Assembly (NCBI GenBank): GCA_004298015.1
Contig: SCSE01000080.1
Location: 1 to 64,000 of the forward strand
Direction: 5' to 3'
Origin: Rhodanobacter sp.
Lineage (GTDB): Bacteria > Pseudomonadota > Gammaproteobacteria > Xanthomonadales > Rhodanobacteraceae
Length of the DNA stretch: 64,000 nt
The notes under the pieces are model-generated. The model was given only the letters and a program-made list of their open reading frames with translations. It searched no databases and was not told where the DNA came from. Positions 29,082 through 39,085 of this stretch are shown in pieces. Numbering within the stretch: position 1 is the stretch's first letter; each line of letters starts with the position of its first letter. Made by a program: the position numbers and the translations under genes.

Positions 29082-30158
29082 ATGACCATGTCCGATCTGC
29101 CGAGCCATGACCGCTACCTGCGCGCGCTGCGCTGCGAACCTGCCGACACCACGCCGGTATGGGTGATGCGTCAGGCCGGTCGCTACCTGCCCGAATACCG
29201 CGCCACCCGCGAGCGCGCCGGCAGCTTCATGGGGCTGGCGCAGAATCCGGAATACGCCTGCGAGGTCACATTGCAGCCGCTGCAGCGCTTCGAGCTGGAT
29301 GCGGCGATCCTGTTTTCCGACATTCTCACGATCCCCGACGCGATGGGGCTGGGGCTGTCCTTTGCCGCTGGTGAAGGGCCGCAATTCGCCCGCCCGGTAC
29401 GCCATGCCAGCGACGTCGCCCGCCTCGCCGTGCCGGACATGGACGGCGAACTGCGCTACGTGATGGATGCGCTGCGGCTGATCCGGCGCGAACTGGATGG
29501 CCGCGTGCCGCTGATCGGCTTTTCCGGCAGCCCCTGGACCCTGGCCTGCTACATGGTCGAAGGCCGTGGCTCGAAGGATTTCGCCACGCTGAAGACGATG
29601 TGCTGGAGTCAGCCGAAACTCGCCCACCAGCTGCTCGACACGCTGGCTCGCGCCGTCGCCTCGTACCTGATTGCCCAGGCGGCGGCCGGCGCCCAGGCGC
29701 TTATGATCTTCGACACCTGGGGCGGCCTGCTCGGGCCGGCGCCATTCCGCGAGTTTTCGCTGCGCTACATGACGCAGATCGTCGCCCGGCTGCAGGCCGA
29801 CCCGGCATCACGCGAACTGCCGGTCACCCTGTTTTCCAAGGGCGCCACCGCGCACCTGGCGGCGCTGGCCGACAGCGGTTGCGCCGGCCTCGGCGTGGAC
29901 TGGACCATCGATCTGGCCGACGCACGCGCGGCCGTCAACGGCAGGGTCGCGCTGCAAGGCAACCTCGACCCGGCGATCCTGCGGGCCACGCCCGAAGTGA
30001 TCCGCCGCGAAGTGCGCGCGGTGATGGACAGCTACGGCAACCATCCTGGCCATGTGTTCAATCTCGGCCATGGCATCACCCCGGATATCGACCCTGAGCA
30101 CGTCAAGGTCCTGGTCGACGAGGTCCACGCCTACGGGCGCCAGCTGCGCGAGCAGTAA
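29082..30158 (+). CDS. hemE: Uroporphyrinogen decarboxylase
   Basis: 358 residues from ATG 29082, or 356 from ATG 29088; neither has a strong ribosome-binding site. It removes four acetate carboxyls from uroporphyrinogen III in haem synthesis. Signatures are [16 protein letters not shown] (first family motif), [11 protein letters not shown] with the catalytic Asp, [16 protein letters not shown] (second motif) and [13 protein letters not shown] near the end. It converges on msrA. Confidence 0.96.
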   Translation: MTMSDLPSHDRYLRALRCEPADTTPVWVMRQAGRYLPEYRATRERAGSFMGLAQNPEYACEVTLQPLQRFELDAAILFSDILTIPDAMGLGLSFAAGEGPQFARPVRHASDVARLAVPDMDGELRYVMDALRLIRRELDGRVPLIGFSGSPWTLACYMVEGRGSKDFATLKTMCWSQPKLAHQLLDTLARAVASYLIAQAAAGAQALMIFDTWGGLLGPAPFREFSLRYMTQIVARLQADPASRELPVTLFSKGATAHLAALADSGCAGLGVDWTIDLADARAAVNGRVALQGNLDPAILRATPEVIRREVRAVMDSYGNHPGHVFNLGHGITPDIDPEHVKVLVDEVHAYGRQLREQ

Positions 30159-30191
30159 GCCGCACTTCGGCGTCGCCTGGGAGATACGCGC

Positions 30192-30845
30192 TCAGACCGG
30201 CGTGATACCCAGCGGACAACTCACCCCGGTACCGCCGAGGCCGCAGTAACCCTGCGGGTTCTTCGACAGATACTGCTGATGCTCCGGCTCGGCGTAGTAG
30301 AACGGCCCCGCCAAGGCGATTTCGGTGGTGATCGCCGGCAATCCGGCCTGGTCGAGTTCACGCTGGTACTGCTGCGCCGAGGCTTCGGCGATCGCCAGCT
30401 GGGTCGCATCGGAGGTATGGATCGCCGAGCGGTACTGCGTGCCGCGATCGTTGCCCTGGCGCATGCCCTGGGTCGGGTCATGGCCTTCCCAGAACACCTT
30501 CAACAAGGCCTGCAGACTGATGCGTTTGGGATCGTAGACCACCTGTACCGTTTCGGTATGCCCGGTCTGGCCGGAGCAGACCTCGCGGTAGGTGGGGTTG
30601 GGCGTCTGGCCGCCGGCATAGCCCACGGCCGTGGCAAGGACGCCCGGCAGACCCCAGAACAGCCGTTCGGCACCCCAGAAACACCCCATGGCAAGCCATA
30701 CCGTCGCGGACTGCGGATACGCCTGCGGCAACAGCGAGCGGCCGTGCACGTGATGCGGCCAGTCGGGCTGGATCGATTGCGCACGCCCCGGCAGCGCTTC
30801 AGCAGCTTGCGGCATGCGCTGTTTCCAGGCTCCGATTCCCAGCAT
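30192..30845 (-). CDS. msrA: Peptide methionine sulfoxide reductase MsrA
   Basis: 217 residues, ATG preceded by GAGGAGAG. It repairs S-sulfoxides of methionine. The active-site motif is GCFWGAE, with the catalytic Cys near 55; [17 protein letters not shown] and [12 protein letters not shown] are family motifs, and a C-terminal [12 protein letters not shown] supplies the recycling cysteines. About 45 residues precede the core and contain no signal peptide. It is the last of three same-strand genes with apt and a DUF2007 gene. Confidence 0.95.
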   Translation of the reverse strand: MLGIGAWKQRMPQAAEALPGRAQSIQPDWPHHVHGRSLLPQAYPQSATVWLAMGCFWGAERLFWGLPGVLATAVGYAGGQTPNPTYREVCSGQTGHTETVQVVYDPKRISLQALLKVFWEGHDPTQGMRQGNDRGTQYRSAIHTSDATQLAIAEASAQQYQRELDQAGLPAITTEIALAGPFYYAEPEHQQYLSKNPQGYCGLGGTGVSCPLGITPV

Positions 30846-30879
30846 GAGGCTCTCCTCGCACGTCGGATAGATAAAAAAG

Positions 30880-31398
30880 TCAGTATTTCAGCAGGCTATG
30901 CAGCGGAGCGCTGCCAGACCATCGATCGCGTCCGCGCAACGCCGTCAATTCTATGACGACGCTGGCACCGACAAGTTCACCACCAAGCATGCCGACCAGG
31001 GTTTGCGCTGCGGCCAGGGTGCCACCGGTCGCCAGCACGTCGTCGACGATGATCGCCCGCTTGCCCGCATCGGACGCATCGTCGTGGGCCTGCATGCAGT
31101 CGTGGCCATATTCCAGCTGAAATGCCACCGACTTCACCGGCGGCGGCAGCTTGCCCGGTTTGCGCAACGGCACAAAACCGGCGTGCAGCCGCTGTGCCAA
31201 TGCTGCGCCGAAGATGAAGCCACGGGCATCGACGCCGCATACCGTCTGCACGTTACTGGCCCTCCACGGCTCGGCCAGCGCGTCCACACAACGGGAAAAA
31301 GCTTCTGCGTCGGCGAGCAGCGGCGTCAGGTCACGAAACAGCACCCCGGGCCGGGGAAAATCGACGACAGCACGGACCAGACTGGCAAGGCTCTTCAT
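30880..31398 (-). CDS. apt: Adenine phosphoribosyltransferase
   Basis: 172 residues from ATG 31398 (a GTG 15 bases upstream is also possible). It converts adenine plus PRPP to AMP, a salvage step. The adenine loop [28 protein letters not shown], the flexible loop with LRKPGKLP, and the PRPP motif [14 protein letters not shown] are clear. It stands 34 bases before msrA and 36 after the DUF2007 gene. Confidence 0.96.
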   Translation of the reverse strand: MKSLASLVRAVVDFPRPGVLFRDLTPLLADAEAFSRCVDALAEPWRASNVQTVCGVDARGFIFGAALAQRLHAGFVPLRKPGKLPPPVKSVAFQLEYGHDCMQAHDDASDAGKRAIIVDDVLATGGTLAAAQTLVGMLGGELVGASVVIELTALRGRDRWSGSAPLHSLLKY

Positions 31399-31434
31399 GA
31401 CGGTCCGGGACACGTATCAGCGCGGCCGCCGTAC

Positions 31435-31713
31435 TCAGCCAGGAACCGGCATCGGGTCGTCCGGTGCGGCGTGGTGCTCGTCGATGGCTTGTCGCGCCTC
31501 GCCCAGTTGCGCTTCGACCTCGTGCACGATACCGCTGGCCAGCGCCAGACTCGACGCCGGCACCATCACCGCGATGTAGTCCATGGCAGGCAACTGCCCC
31601 ACCCCACCCGTGAGATATTCCCCGGCGATGAACGCGGGAATGCCCTCGGCTTCCAGCGCATCCTTGACCAGATGCGCATCGAACAGGTTTTCAGCGCGGT
31701 AGACCGTATGCAT
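31435..31713 (-). CDS. DUF2007 family protein
   Basis: 92 residues from ATG 31713; the longer reading is less likely because the family begins with a strand such as HTVYRAENLFDAHLVKDALE. It follows the DUF2007 pattern (putative signal-transducing, ferredoxin-like fold), with GIPAFIAGEYLTGGVGQLPA and the strand YIAVMVP. Its role is unknown. It heads a small leftward group with apt and msrA and is divergent from the TetR gene. Confidence 0.85.
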   Translation of the reverse strand: MHTVYRAENLFDAHLVKDALEAEGIPAFIAGEYLTGGVGQLPAMDYIAVMVPASSLALASGIVHEVEAQLGEARQAIDEHHAAPDDPMPVPG

Positions 31714-31829
31714 GAGCTGCACGCTAGCGCGCTCACGGCCGTCAGGCAAGCCCGCGGCTCAGACCCGCCGCCCCGGGTTCCCGTCTTTTCCGATTCCGGT
31801 ATGAGCCTGAATTGGAAAACTCTACCCAG

Positions 31830-31883
31830 TTGCGCAAACATTGGCTTGCGCAAAAAAATGAAAAGTGGTTCACTTCTTTTCAT
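31830..31883 (+). promoter_or_regulatory. Candidate operators upstream of the TetR gene
   Basis: Two copies of the self-palindrome TTGCGCAA (31830-31837 and 31846-31853) are 16 bases apart. They are followed by AAGTG-GTT-CACTT (31863-31875), a perfect 5-3-5 dyad, nested in ATGAAAAG-N10-CTTTTCAT (31858-31883). The site lies just before the likely TetR start and could serve autoregulation. Confidence 0.5.
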
Positions 31884-32505
31884 GGCTTATCGGCGCACCA
31901 CGAAAATGGCGACTCGGCTTGCCGCCACACGCGAGCGAATCGCGGATGCGGCACTGAGTCTCGTCGCCCGTGGCGGCTACGGTGCAGCCGATGTAACGGC
32001 GATCGCGGCGGAGGCCGGTGTCTCGACGGGGCTCCTGTACCGTTACTTTCCCTCCAAGGCCGATCTCTTCGACGAAGTATTCCAGCGGGCCTCGCAGCGT
32101 GAAATCGATGCCTGTACCGCAGCCGCATCCTTGCCCGGAAATTCGCGCGAGCGTCTCGCCCGTGTCGTCGAGACCTTTGCCCGACGCGCACTGAGGGGCC
32201 GACGACTCGCCTGGGCACTGCTCGCCGAACCGGTCGATCCGCTCATCGAGGCCGATCGAGTGCGCTTTCGCGAGCCCTATCGCGCGATTTTTGCCGGAAT
32301 CATTCGTCGTGGCATCGAGTCGGGAGAGGTGGCGCCGCAGGACGCCAGGACGGTGGCTGCCGGAATGGTCGGGGCGATTGCCGAGGCGCTGCTCGGTCCG
32401 CTGAGCGAGCCGCCGCATCCCGACGACGAGGACACGCTGATAGCGACCGTGACGCGCTTGTGCGTTCAGTCGCTCGGGCAGAAGCCGGAGAGCACGATCC
32501 GCTGA
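31882..32505 (+). CDS. TetR/AcrR-family regulator
   Basis: 207 residues from ATG 31882; ATGs at 31858 and 31906 are alternatives and none has a strong ribosome-binding site. The N-terminal helix-turn-helix is at about 25-65, with DVTAIAAEAGVSTGLLYRYF then PSKADLFDEVF. The C-terminal ligand part is helical and variable. It stands 99 bases before an acyl-CoA synthetase and an acyl-CoA dehydrogenase on the same strand, so it probably controls them and may sense an acyl-CoA. That is inference from neighbours. Confidence 0.9.
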   Translation: MAYRRTTKMATRLAATRERIADAALSLVARGGYGAADVTAIAAEAGVSTGLLYRYFPSKADLFDEVFQRASQREIDACTAAASLPGNSRERLARVVETFARRALRGRRLAWALLAEPVDPLIEADRVRFREPYRAIFAGIIRRGIESGEVAPQDARTVAAGMVGAIAEALLGPLSEPPHPDDEDTLIATVTRLCVQSLGQKPESTIR

Positions 32506-32604
32506 CTTGCGAGGTTATCGGCACCAGCCGCCCCGGTCCTGCAATCCCGGCGCGACAGTAAGGACTGAACGGAGGCACTGGCCGCGGAATCGGAGGTAGA
32601 GACG

Positions 32605-34143
32605 ATGTGGACGATCAATGACGTGATGGCGAGTGCTGCCCGAAAATACGGAGGGCGCGTCGCCATTGTCGATGGCGAGCGGCGCGTCAGTTTCAGCGAG
32701 CTGGAGGCCGAGGTTGGGCGCACCGCTGCCTGGATGCAGGCACAAGGGATGCGCAAAGGTGACAAAGTCGCCATACAAGGCCGGAATTCGCTCGCCTGGG
32801 CGACGGCATTCTATGCCGTACTGCGTACCGGCGCGGTGGCCGTGCCGCTCAATCACAAACTGGCAGCGGCGGAAACCACGTACATCCTTGAGCACAGCGA
32901 AAGCCGCTTCTGGCTGGTCGAGGGCAGCTTATATCAGCAGACGGTAGCCATCGCGACGCCATCAAACGCACCCACGGCATTCGCGCTCGATCCCAAAGGT
33001 GACAAGTCGGTATTGCCGGCACTCGCCCCGCACACGGAAGCCGGCACCGGCACGTCGATCGATATCGGTGCCGACGACCTGGCGGAACTTCTCTACACGT
33101 CCGGCACGACAGGGCGTCCCAAGGGCTGTATGCACTCGCACGCCAGCGCCCTGCTCGCCGGCATAGGATCGAGCATGGTCTTCGGGCTCGGCCAGGACGA
33201 TCGGGTGCTGATCGCGATGCCGATCTGGCACAGTTTTCCGCTCAACAACCTGCTCGTCAGCAGCCTGTATTTCGGCGCCTGTGTGGTGTTCATGCCGGAA
33301 TACCATCCCCGGACCTTTCTGCAGACTATCCAGGCAGAACGCTGCACCCTCTTCTTCGGCGCTCCGATTGCCTACCTCATGCCACTCGAGAAGATTCCCG
33401 ACTTCGACGAGTTCGACCTTTCCAGCGTGAGAGCCTGGCTCTACGGTGCCGGTCCCATCGATGCCGTCAGCGCACGCGTATTGATGGAGCGCTACAAGTC
33501 GGACCGTTTCTACCAGCTTTTCGGCATGACCGAAACAGGACCTACCGGCACCGCGCTGCTCCCCGACGAACAGCTCGCCAAGGCCGGTTCGATCGGACGC
33601 TGTGCGGTCAGCGGGTGCGACCTGAAGGTGATGCTTGACGGGGGAAAGATCGAGGCCGCACCGGGTGAGAACGGGGAAATCTGGATGCGCTGCCAGTCGA
33701 TGATGAAGGGCTATTACCGCAATCCCGAGGCAACTGCCTCTGCCTTCCGCGACGGTTGGTACTGCACCGGCGATGTCGCACATATCGACGAGGAGGGGTA
33801 TCTCTTCATCGTCGACCGGCTCAAGGACATGGTCATCATCGGTGGCGAGAACGTCTATTCAAAGGAGGTCGAAGACGTGCTCGCGCAGCATCCGGCCATC
33901 AGCGAAGTTGCGGTGATCGGCATGCCGGACATCGCGTGGGGAGAAAGCCTGACTGCGGTGATCGTGCCCAGGGCAGGCGAGACGGTTGATATCGATGACG
34001 TGAAAACCTACTGCGCGCGATACCTCGCCAGGTACAAGATCCCCCGCCTCATCAGGATTATCGAAACCATGCCGCGTACGCCGACCGGCAAAGTGAAGAA
34101 GTACATGTTGCGTGACGCTACCGGAACGCCCGGGGCGGGTTGA
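32605..34143 (+). CDS. Acyl-CoA synthetase (AMP-binding, class I)
   Basis: 512 residues, with GGAGG ahead of the ATG. It activates a carboxylic acid to acyl-AMP and then to acyl-CoA. The P-loop is LLYTSGTTGRPKG; YQLFGMTETG is the A5-type motif, GWYCTGD the A7 motif, DRLKDMVIIGGENVYSKEVE the hinge, and PRTPTGKVKKYML carries the catalytic lysine. The substrate is not predictable; similarity in style is to medium- or long-chain fatty-acid enzymes. It lies between the TetR gene and the AidB-type dehydrogenase. Confidence 0.93.
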   Translation: MWTINDVMASAARKYGGRVAIVDGERRVSFSELEAEVGRTAAWMQAQGMRKGDKVAIQGRNSLAWATAFYAVLRTGAVAVPLNHKLAAAETTYILEHSESRFWLVEGSLYQQTVAIATPSNAPTAFALDPKGDKSVLPALAPHTEAGTGTSIDIGADDLAELLYTSGTTGRPKGCMHSHASALLAGIGSSMVFGLGQDDRVLIAMPIWHSFPLNNLLVSSLYFGACVVFMPEYHPRTFLQTIQAERCTLFFGAPIAYLMPLEKIPDFDEFDLSSVRAWLYGAGPIDAVSARVLMERYKSDRFYQLFGMTETGPTGTALLPDEQLAKAGSIGRCAVSGCDLKVMLDGGKIEAAPGENGEIWMRCQSMMKGYYRNPEATASAFRDGWYCTGDVAHIDEEGYLFIVDRLKDMVIIGGENVYSKEVEDVLAQHPAISEVAVIGMPDIAWGESLTAVIVPRAGETVDIDDVKTYCARYLARYKIPRLIRIIETMPRTPTGKVKKYMLRDATGTPGAG

Positions 34144-34245
34144 CGCCGCCGAAGGACGATGCCGGCCACTCTGGTCGGGAAGCGCCCGCGGATTTGCCAT
34201 TGGCTCGTCAAGTGCGAGCACGTCCAGCGAAGACAGGAGAAAGTC

Positions 34246-35934
34246 ATGAACGCCCAGATCGAAGACGCTGTCCCTTCCCGGGACCAGGTCCTGGCCAAGA
34301 CCCATGAGGTCATCAACCAGTCGCCGCCCCTGGAAAACTACAATGCATTCACCCAGGACCGGGCCTTGCAGGAGAGCGTGCGGCAAAACGGCGCTGGCTG
34401 GGCCGAGGCGGAACTCACCGAGTTCGGTGCACTCAGCGGTCGCGCCGACGTCATCGAGCTCGGTTTCCAGGCCAACGAGAACAAGCCCGTTCTGCACACG
34501 CACGACCGCCACGGTCATCGTGTCGATCTGGTCAAGTTCCACCCCGCCTATCATGCGCTGATGCGGATCGCGATCGAGCACGGCATCCACAGCGCGCCGT
34601 GGACGGCGCCTCGCGCCGGCGCCCACGTGGCACGGGCTGCCATGGCCTACCTGCAGTCCCAGGTGGAGGCGGCCCATCAGTGCCCGATCACCATGACCTT
34701 CGCCGCCATCCCCGCGCTGCGGCACCAGCCGGATCTGGCCGCAGCCTGGATACCGAAGATCACCGCCCGCGAGTACGATCCGCGCAACGTGCCGGACGGT
34801 GACAAGCAGGCGGTCACCATCGGCATGGCGATGACCGAGAAACAGGGCGGCTCCGACGTGCGTGCCAACACCACTCGCGCTTATCCGGTCGGCACCGGTG
34901 GTTCCGGCCAGGCCTACGAACTGGTGGGGCACAAATACTTTGTCTCGGCTCCCATGTGCGATGCTTTTCTGGCGCTTGCCCAGGCGCCGGGCGGATTGTC
35001 CTGTTTTCTGCTGCCACGCTGGCGCCCGGACGGCGAAAAGAACCCCCTGCAGATCCAGTGCCTGAAGAACAAGATGGGCAATCTTGCAAATGCCTCTAGC
35101 GAGACGGAATTGCGCGGCGCCCTGGCATGGATGGTGGGCGAGGAGGGTCGCGGCGTGCGGACCATCATCGAGATGGTCGCCATGACGCGTTTCGACTGCA
35201 TGATCGGTTCCTCCGCGGGCATGCGCCAGGCCGCGGCCCAGGCACTCCATCACTGCCATTATCGCAGCGCCTTCGGCGCCCGATTGAGCGAGCAGCCCCT
35301 GATGCAGAACGTGCTGACCGATCTCGTGCTGGAGAGTGAGGCGGCGCTGGCCTACACGCTGCGCATCGGCCGGGCCCTCGATCATCAGGAGCAGGAGCAC
35401 GAACGCCTGCTGGCACGGATCGGTACCGCCATCGGCAAGTACTGGATTTGCAAACGCACCCCGAATCACGCCTATGAGGCGATGGAATGCATCGGCGGCA
35501 GCGGCGTCATGGAAGACTGCATCATGCCACGTCTGCTACGCGAATCGCCGGTCAATGCGATCTGGGAGGGCAGCAGCAACGTACAGTGCCTGGACGTGCT
35601 GCGCGCCATGCACAAGGAGCCGGCCGTGGTCGATGCCTATTTTGCCGAGCTTGCGCTCGCCAGCGGCAACGATGGCCGCCTCGATCGCTTCGTCGAGCGT
35701 CTGCGGAAGGATCTGGGTGACCCGGTCGAGGCGCAGTATCGTTCACGCGACCTGGTGGATCGACTGGCCCTGGCCATGCAGGCATCGCTGTTGATCCGCA
35801 ACGGCAACGCCGCTGTCGCGGATGCGTTTTGCAGCGGGCGCCTGCAGAGCCGCGACAGCCTCAGCTACGGTGCGTTGCCGAAGGGCATCGACTGCCGGCC
35901 GATCATCGAGCGCGCGCGACCGCAGGTGCCATGA
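34246..35934 (+). CDS. AidB-type acyl-CoA dehydrogenase
   Basis: 562 residues from ATG 34246, with AGGAGAAAG upstream. It has acyl-CoA dehydrogenase flavin features and the AidB pattern: NYNAFTQDRALQESV, FHPAYHALM, CPITMTFAAIPAL, GMAMTEKQGGSDVRANTTRA, SVDMTRFD-like VAMTRFDCMIGS, and MECIGGSGVMED with VNAIWEGSSNVQCLDVLR. E. coli AidB binds DNA and is part of the alkylation response, but many relatives sit with fatty-acid genes as here. Role in acyl-CoA oxidation is inferred from the neighbouring synthetase. Confidence 0.88.
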   Translation: MNAQIEDAVPSRDQVLAKTHEVINQSPPLENYNAFTQDRALQESVRQNGAGWAEAELTEFGALSGRADVIELGFQANENKPVLHTHDRHGHRVDLVKFHPAYHALMRIAIEHGIHSAPWTAPRAGAHVARAAMAYLQSQVEAAHQCPITMTFAAIPALRHQPDLAAAWIPKITAREYDPRNVPDGDKQAVTIGMAMTEKQGGSDVRANTTRAYPVGTGGSGQAYELVGHKYFVSAPMCDAFLALAQAPGGLSCFLLPRWRPDGEKNPLQIQCLKNKMGNLANASSETELRGALAWMVGEEGRGVRTIIEMVAMTRFDCMIGSSAGMRQAAAQALHHCHYRSAFGARLSEQPLMQNVLTDLVLESEAALAYTLRIGRALDHQEQEHERLLARIGTAIGKYWICKRTPNHAYEAMECIGGSGVMEDCIMPRLLRESPVNAIWEGSSNVQCLDVLRAMHKEPAVVDAYFAELALASGNDGRLDRFVERLRKDLGDPVEAQYRSRDLVDRLALAMQASLLIRNGNAAVADAFCSGRLQSRDSLSYGALPKGIDCRPIIERARPQVP

Positions 35935-36024
35935 GGAAAATATTCCGGGCCGACTGTTCCTGTGCCCGGCCGGGGTGACAAGGTAAACTTGGAAGTTCTG
36001 CCAACCCACGCGAGTCCCGACCCG

Positions 36025-37785
36025 ATGTCGATTGAAAATCCTGTCGCCACAGCCAGCGACGTGACGGCCGCCATCAAACAGGACTTCATCCGGCAAATCG
36101 TGCGCGACGACCTGGCCTCGGGCAAGCATGCCGTGGTCCACACGCGCTTTCCGCCCGAACCCAACGGCTACCTGCATATTGGCCATGCCAAGGCGATTTG
36201 CCTCAACTTCGGCATCGCCGCCGAACTCGGTGGCTGGTGCAACCTGCGCCTGGACGATACCAATCCCGGCCGCGAGGACCCCGAGTTTGTCGAAGGCATC
36301 AAGGACGACGTGCGCTGGCTCGGCTTCGAGTGGCACGGTCTGCGCCACGCCTCGGACTACTTCGACGTGTTCTACCGCTCGGCAATCAAGCTGATCGAGG
36401 ACGGCGTGGCGTATGTCGATGACCTGGACCCCGAACAGATGCGCGCGTATCGCGGCACACTGACCGAGCCCGGCCGCAACTCGCCGCATCGCGAGCGCAG
36501 CGTGGACGAAAACCTCGACCTGTTCCGGGGCATGCGCGCGGGCGAGTTCGCCGATGGCAGCAAGACGCTGCGCGCGAAGATCGACATGGCATCGGGCAAC
36601 ATCAACCTGCGCGACCCGGCGATCTATCGCATCCGCAAGGTGGCCCACCAGAATACCGGCGACGCGTGGCCGATCTACCCGATGTACGACTACGCGCACT
36701 GCCTGTCCGACGCGATGGAGGGCATCACCCACTCGTTGTGCACGCTGGAATTCGAGGACCATCGCCCGCTGTACGACTGGTTTGTCGACCATGTCGACCT
36801 GGTGAACCACCCGCAGCTGTGGCAATCGGTCGTTGCCGCAGGGCTCGAGGCCAGGCCTGCCAAGCCCCGGCAGATCGAATTCTCGCGGCTCAACCTTTCC
36901 TACAGCATCACCAGCAAACGCAAACTGGCGCAGCTGGTCGGCGAAGGCCATGTCGAGGGCTGGGACGACCCGCGGATGAATACCTTGCGGGGGCTGCGCC
37001 GACGCGGCTTCACCCCCGCAGCCGTGCGCCTGCTGATCGATCGGGTCGGGGTCAGCAAGCAGAACAGCGTGATCGACTATGCGGTGCTGGAAGGCTGCGT
37101 GCGCGAAGACCTGGACGCCACCTCGGCACGTCGCATGGCCGTGCTCGACCCCTTGAAGCTGGTCCTCACCAACCTGTCCGAGGCGCATGAAGAAACACTG
37201 CCGTTTCCCAATCACCCGAAGAACCCGGACTTCGGTATGCGCGAGGTACCGTTTGCGCGCGAGCTGTGGATCGAACGCGACGATTTTGCCGAAGTCCCGC
37301 CGAAGGGCTTTCATCGGCTGAAGCCCGACGGTGAGGTTCGCCTGCGCGGCATCGGCATCATCCGCTGCACCGGGCTGATCAAGGACGCTGCCGGTGCGCT
37401 GATCGAGCTGCACGGCACGCTGGATCCGGAAACCCGCCATGGCATGCCCGGCGCCGATCGCAAGGTGAAAGGCACGATCCACTGGGTCAGTGCAAGACAT
37501 GCGGTCGCCACCGAGGTACGGTTGTATGACCGACTGTTCAACGTGGCGGCACCGGACAGCGAGGAGGACGGCAAGAACTGGCTCGAACACCTCAATCCGC
37601 AGGCCAAACGCGTTGTGCAGGCGTGGCTGGAGCCTGCCGCCGCGGCCGTCGCGCCGGAACAGCGCTTCCAGTTCGAGCGCTTGGGGTACTTTGTAGCCGA
37701 CCGTATCGAGCACGCTGCCGACGCCCCGGTTTTCAATCGCACGGTGACCCTGCGCGACACCTGGGTCAGGCAGGCCGGGTCCTGA
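36025..37785 (+). CDS. glnS: Glutaminyl-tRNA synthetase
   Basis: 586 residues from ATG 36025; the longer reading lacks homologous character. It charges tRNA-Gln. The class I HIGH motif is [24 protein letters not shown] follows, and the KMSKS-like loop is [12 protein letters not shown], with Thr in place of the usual Met. [17 protein letters not shown] and the C-terminal anticodon-binding beta barrels are present. It is followed 20 bases later by a deaminase gene. Confidence 0.96.
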   Translation: MSIENPVATASDVTAAIKQDFIRQIVRDDLASGKHAVVHTRFPPEPNGYLHIGHAKAICLNFGIAAELGGWCNLRLDDTNPGREDPEFVEGIKDDVRWLGFEWHGLRHASDYFDVFYRSAIKLIEDGVAYVDDLDPEQMRAYRGTLTEPGRNSPHRERSVDENLDLFRGMRAGEFADGSKTLRAKIDMASGNINLRDPAIYRIRKVAHQNTGDAWPIYPMYDYAHCLSDAMEGITHSLCTLEFEDHRPLYDWFVDHVDLVNHPQLWQSVVAAGLEARPAKPRQIEFSRLNLSYSITSKRKLAQLVGEGHVEGWDDPRMNTLRGLRRRGFTPAAVRLLIDRVGVSKQNSVIDYAVLEGCVREDLDATSARRMAVLDPLKLVLTNLSEAHEETLPFPNHPKNPDFGMREVPFARELWIERDDFAEVPPKGFHRLKPDGEVRLRGIGIIRCTGLIKDAAGALIELHGTLDPETRHGMPGADRKVKGTIHWVSARHAVATEVRLYDRLFNVAAPDSEEDGKNWLEHLNPQAKRVVQAWLEPAAAAVAPEQRFQFERLGYFVADRIEHAADAPVFNRTVTLRDTWVRQAGS

Positions 37786-37805
37786 GCGACCCTGCGCGGG
37801 AGATC

Positions 37806-38369
37806 ATGATGTTGCCATTGCAAATCCATCTTGCGCTGCCACCGTGGATCGACGATGTCGCGGACGCCGATCGCCCCTATCACGGGGATGAGGACCGGGT
37901 CGCGCTGGCGATCGCGTTGTCGCAACAGAATGTCCAGCGCGGCAGCGGCGGACCGTTCGGCGCGGCGATCTTCGATGCCGACGATGGCCGACTCGTCGCT
38001 GCCGCCGTCAACCGTGTGCTGCCACAGAACTGCTCGGTTGCCCACGCGGAAATGATGGCCATCATGATCGCCCAGCAGCGCCTCGGCCGGCACCGGTTGA
38101 ACGAAGACGGGCGGCGCTATGTACTGGCCAGCAGCGCGCAGCCCTGCTGCCAGTGTTACGGCGGCAGCTTCTGGGCGGGTATCGACGAATTGCTGATCGG
38201 CGCGCGATCCGACGATGTCGAGGAACTCACCGAGTTCGACGAAGGCCCGCTTCCCGCTGACTGGATCGGTGAGCTGGAACGTCGCAACATTCGCGTGCGC
38301 CGCGACATCCTGCGCGATCGGGCGCGCGCGGTGCTGGGCGCTTATGGCGCCAGCGGCGCAGCATATTGA
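37806..38369 (+). CDS. Cytidine/guanine deaminase-family protein
   Basis: 187 residues from ATG 37806 or 37809, with GGGAG upstream. It is a zinc deaminase of the nucleoside/tRNA-adenosine type: AHAEMMAI gives the His ligand and catalytic Glu, and SAQPCCQCYGG the two Cys ligands (PCxxC). GSGGPFGAAIFD resembles guanine deaminases of the GuaD type. It is longer than TadA (about 150) and has an N-terminal extension. Guanine or a nucleoside is the likely substrate. Its TGA overlaps the TTG start of the next gene. Confidence 0.83.
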   Translation: MMLPLQIHLALPPWIDDVADADRPYHGDEDRVALAIALSQQNVQRGSGGPFGAAIFDADDGRLVAAAVNRVLPQNCSVAHAEMMAIMIAQQRLGRHRLNEDGRRYVLASSAQPCCQCYGGSFWAGIDELLIGARSDDVEELTEFDEGPLPADWIGELERRNIRVRRDILRDRARAVLGAYGASGAAY

Positions 38370-39085
38370 ATCGCCTGCGCGCCGCCCTGCCGCTGTTCCT
38401 GCTGCTGTTGGCAGGTATCGTGTTGTTCGCCTCCGGCTCGCTGGATCAACTGACCCCGCACCAGCTGGTTCGTCATCAACACGAACTGCATGCACAGATC
38501 GCCGCTCATCCGTGGTTGAGCCGGCTGGCCTACATCGGCTTGTTGACCCTCACCGTCTCGACCGGCATTCCAGGCACCATCGTGGTGACCCTGGCCGGAG
38601 GATTCGCGTTCGGCGTGATCGACGGCACCGTCAGCTCGTCGATCGGATTGACCCTCGGCTCGCTGGTCCTGTATCTGGCCAGCCGCTATGCCTTCGGCGC
38701 CGGCAAGCGACGCCCACCGCCGCTGATTGCACGCCTGCACCAGGGTTTCGAACGGCATCCGGTGAGCTACACGCTTTTCCTGCGCTTTTTGCCGGTGGTG
38801 CCGTTCGGCGGGGTTACCGTTGCACTCGCCTGGCTGCGTTGCCCGTTGTGGCTGTTCCTCGGCGCGAGTTGGCTGGGTGGCACGATCACCCTGTTTTTCG
38901 AAAGCTCGGTCGGAGCGGGTATCGGCGATGTGCTGGGGAGAGGTGCGAGCAACAGCTTCAGTACCGCCATGCTCATGCATCGCGAAATCCTGCTGCCTTT
39001 GGGCGCGCTGGCCCTGCTCGCCCTGCTGCCACTGCTGATCGAGCGATTCACCCGCCGCCGCCGTTCGATCCCCAAGGCCGATTGA
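38366..39085 (+). CDS. VTT-domain (DedA/TVP38) membrane protein
   Basis: 239 residues, apparently starting at TTG 38366, which overlaps the previous stop as TTGA. It has an N-terminal helix, then the SNARE-associated/VTT core: TVSTGIPGTIVVTLAGGFAFG, GLTLGSLVLYLASRYAFG, and FLRFLPVVPFGGVTVALA with the re-entrant R-x-x-P signature. Such proteins are thought to move lipids across the inner membrane. The C terminus is basic. Coupled with the deaminase by overlap only. Confidence 0.85.
   Translation: MNRLRAALPLFLLLLAGIVLFASGSLDQLTPHQLVRHQHELHAQIAAHPWLSRLAYIGLLTLTVSTGIPGTIVVTLAGGFAFGVIDGTVSSSIGLTLGSLVLYLASRYAFGAGKRRPPPLIARLHQGFERHPVSYTLFLRFLPVVPFGGVTVALAWLRCPLWLFLGASWLGGTITLFFESSVGAGIGDVLGRGASNSFSTAMLMHREILLPLGALALLALLPLLIERFTRRRRSIPKAD

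Noticed and set aside
30898-31857. Long N-terminal extension in frame with the TetR gene
   Set aside because: It runs antisense through apt and the DUF2007 gene; the TetR family starts just before its helix-turn-helix, so the short start was chosen.
33859-35469. 536-codon open frame opposite the acyl-CoA genes
   Set aside because: Antisense to two genes with clear catalytic motifs; typical long shadow frame of GC-rich DNA.
35743-37713. 656-codon open frame opposite glnS
   Set aside because: Antisense to the glutaminyl-tRNA synthetase gene, which has all its motifs; no independent evidence for coding.
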